Source of the DNA: an uncultured Burkholderiaceae bacterium
Lineage (GTDB): Bacteria; Pseudomonadota; Gammaproteobacteria; Burkholderiales; Burkholderiaceae
Direction of reading: 5' to 3'
DNA: 7,020 nt
NCBI GenBank assembly: GCA_937871985.1
Contig: CALMPB010000198.1
Location: 1-7,020 of the forward strand
How positions within the stretch are numbered: the first letter of the stretch is position 1; every line of letters begins with the position of its first letter. Position numbers and translations under genes: made by a program. Positions 5,704-7,020 of this stretch are shown here, in pieces. The notes below the pieces were generated by a model. That model saw only the letters and a list, made by a program, of their open reading frames with translations. It searched no databases and was not told the DNA's origin.

Positions 5704-6505
5704 CGGGCTCGGTCTTTCCCTTCGAAAGGCTGTTCGAGGCGACATGGGTGACTGGACGGTGGGGCGGGGCAGGGCGTTCGTGAAGCCGTATTCCCTTTGC
5801 CCAGAGCAGCAACGCTTCCCAATGTATGCCGGCGATGACCTTCAGCGTCAGCAGCGGATACGACAAGAAGGCCCGTACCAGCGCAGCATCGCTCAGCGTC
5901 CGGCGTTTGCCGGAAAAGCTGGCGACGATCAGCGGGCCTTCCGCATCGCTGCCGGTGATGTGGACGGCGACGCAGTCGCCGGGCAGGCCGATGCGGAAGC
6001 GATAGTCCATCCCCATCGCCATGAACGGCGACACATAGAGGCGTTTGTCGCAACGCTGCGTGACGGTGCCTTCATTCGCATCGCCCATGGGAATGAGATA
6101 GCTGTGCCGCTGGCCGAAGGTGTTGTTGACCTCGTAGAGGATCGCGGTCAGGTCGCCTTGCCGGTTGTGACAGAAATAGATGCTGAGCGGATTGAAGGCG
6201 TAGCCGAGCATCCTGGGCATGGACAGCAGCCGGATAGGGCCGCCGGTCTCGATGCCGGCCATGCCGAGCTGACTTTCGACATAGGCTTTCAACGAATCGC
6301 TCGAACCGTTCCCGTGATCGCGGTCGAAGAAGCCGAACAGATTGAGCCGGTTGTGCGAGAACAGGCGAAGCCGCTTGCCCAACACCTCGATCTCGTCGAG
6401 GTCGAGCAACAGGAAGAACATGCGGTAGGATAGCCGGTGACGCCGCGGCTTCAGCCGCTGGTGCATCACCTTGCCGGCATAAAGGGCTGATTTCAGCTCC
6501 AGCAT
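5690..6505 (-). CDS. DUF1365 family protein of the lipid-modification operon
   Basis: 271-aa protein of the DUF1365 family, whose biochemical function is not established. Conserved blocks visible: LYAGKVMHQRLKPRRHRLSY (8-27), FLLLDLDEI (31-39), MPRMLGYAFNPLSIYFCH (96-113), LYEVNNTFGQRH (123-134), YVSPFMAMGMDYRF (157-170) and IHWEALLLWAKG (227-238). The Arg/His-rich start and the NPLS-YFCH block are family hallmarks. It shares one base with the upstream oxidoreductase gene (TGATG, at 6505), so its translation is probably coupled, and its 3' end overlaps the CFA-like gene. DUF1365 genes very often sit between such an oxidoreductase and a CFA-like methyltransferase, so a part in acyl-chain modification or lipid handling is inferred from context. 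The last 20 or so residues are low in conservation and run into the overlap. Confidence 0.92.
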   Translation of the reverse strand: MLELKSALYAGKVMHQRLKPRRHRLSYRMFFLLLDLDEIEVLGKRLRLFSHNRLNLFGFFDRDHGNGSSDSLKAYVESQLGMAGIETGGPIRLLSMPRMLGYAFNPLSIYFCHNRQGDLTAILYEVNNTFGQRHSYLIPMGDANEGTVTQRCDKRLYVSPFMAMGMDYRFRIGLPGDCVAVHITGSDAEGPLIVASFSGKRRTLSDAALVRAFLSYPLLTLKVIAGIHWEALLLWAKGIRLHERPAPPHRPVTHVASNSLSKGKTEPDVVG

Positions 6506-7020
6506 CAGGCCGCCACCCGATCAGGTCGCATGCCGGCCTCGGAAATATGGATGCGGCCGGATTCGTCCGGCACGTTCCACGGCCGCCGTACCCCGCCCAG
6601 CGCCTCGGCAACGGCCAGCCCGGCCTGCACGCCATCCTCGTGGAAGCCGGCGCCGAAATAGGCGCCGCAGAACCAGCTCTTGCGGTCCCCCTGCAGCGAC
6701 CACAGCTGTCGTTGCGCGCGCATCGCCACGGCATCGAATACCGGATGTTCGTAGGTCTCGCGATGCCTCACGGCGTTTCCCTCCGGCTCCACGACCGGAT
6801 TGAGCGTGACGAAGAGCTGCTGGTCGTCAGGCAGCGATTGCAGCCTGTTCATCCAATAGGTGACGGATAGTGTGCGGGTTTCACCTCGGCCCTCGGTCAG
6901 ATAGTTCCAGCTCGACCAGGCGCGCTTGCGACGTGGCATCAGGCGAGGGTCGCAATGCAGGACCGCCTCGTTGCGGCTGTAGCCGAAGCTGCCGAGCAGC
7001 CGCGACTCGTCGTTGCTCGG
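6505..7020 (-). CDS. FAD-dependent amine-oxidase-like oxidoreductase (partial, N-terminus off the right edge)
   Basis: The last 171 residues of a NAD/FAD-binding protein of the amine oxidase (flavin-containing) superfamily, of the kind found beside CFA synthase genes. The N-terminal dinucleotide-binding Rossmann part lies outside the window. Visible family blocks are LMPRRKRAWSSWNYL, VTYWMNRLQSL, LFVTLNPVVEP, YEHPVFDAVAM and, near the C-terminus, WFCGAYFGAGFHEDG followed by VQAGLAVAEALGG and RRPW. The glycine-rich GAYFGAGFHEDG stretch is where this superfamily commonly contacts the flavin. In R. sphaeroides the comparable gene next to rpoE-chrR is needed for furan fatty acid formation and acts as a desaturase-like step (UfaD); the same role here is inferred from order and family only. 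The stop TGA overlaps the DUF1365 ATG by one base. It is the first visible gene of the operon, and the promoter must lie beyond base 7020. Confidence 0.9.
   Translation of the reverse strand, partial: PSNDESRLLGSFGYSRNEAVLHCDPRLMPRRKRAWSSWNYLTEGRGETRTLSVTYWMNRLQSLPDDQQLFVTLNPVVEPEGNAVRHRETYEHPVFDAVAMRAQRQLWSLQGDRKSWFCGAYFGAGFHEDGVQAGLAVAEALGGVRRPWNVPDESGRIHISEAGMRPDRVAA

Noticed and set aside
5588..6433. Plus-strand open frame (281 aa) opposite DUF1365
   Set aside because: Antisense shadow of DUF1365 with no family resemblance; the minus-strand gene is clearly real.

Overview
The window is GC-rich DNA, with every recognisable gene on the minus strand. It looks like an alphaproteobacterium, most likely Hyphomicrobiales (a Mesorhizobium/Rhizobium/Bradyrhizobium-like genome). 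The reasons are the combination of HisKA_2 and HWE sensor kinases, a KaiC-like ATPase behind a sequence matching the alphaproteobacterial EcfG (general stress sigma) promoter, and an amine oxidase/DUF1365/CFA-synthase-like lipid cluster. This placement is inferred from gene families, not from a database search.

Reading in the direction of transcription, from right to left, there are two blocks. Block A (7020 down to 3946) is a tightly packed operon: the C-terminal end of a FAD-dependent amine-oxidase-like oxidoreductase (runs off the right edge), a DUF1365 protein sharing one base with it (TGATG), a cyclopropane-fatty-acid-synthase-like methyltransferase overlapping the DUF1365 gene, and, after 51 bp, a TspO/MBR membrane protein. 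The first three genes resemble the set linked in Rhodobacter sphaeroides to the singlet-oxygen (RpoE/ChrR) response and to methylated/furan fatty acid formation, so the block probably modifies unsaturated acyl chains of membrane phospholipids. Its promoter lies outside the window.

A 322-bp gene-free region (3624-3945) follows. It holds several dyad symmetries, including a perfect 16-bp palindrome, and an EcfG-type promoter (GGAAC-N17-CGTT) about 30 bp upstream of the next gene.

Block B (3623 down to 1096) is a two-gene operon: a double-domain KaiC-like RecA-fold ATPase/kinase (496 aa) joined by an ATGA start/stop overlap to an HWE-family histidine kinase whose N-terminal receiver-like domain lacks the phosphorylation residues. 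After a 136-bp gap there is a second, different sensor kinase (PAS plus HisKA_2), cut by the left edge. No KaiA or KaiB gene is visible. The most interesting reading is a KaiC-HWE kinase signalling pair expressed under the general stress response, feeding into or modulating that response without the standard clock partners. No tRNA, rRNA, CRISPR array, insertion sequence or pseudogene was seen.
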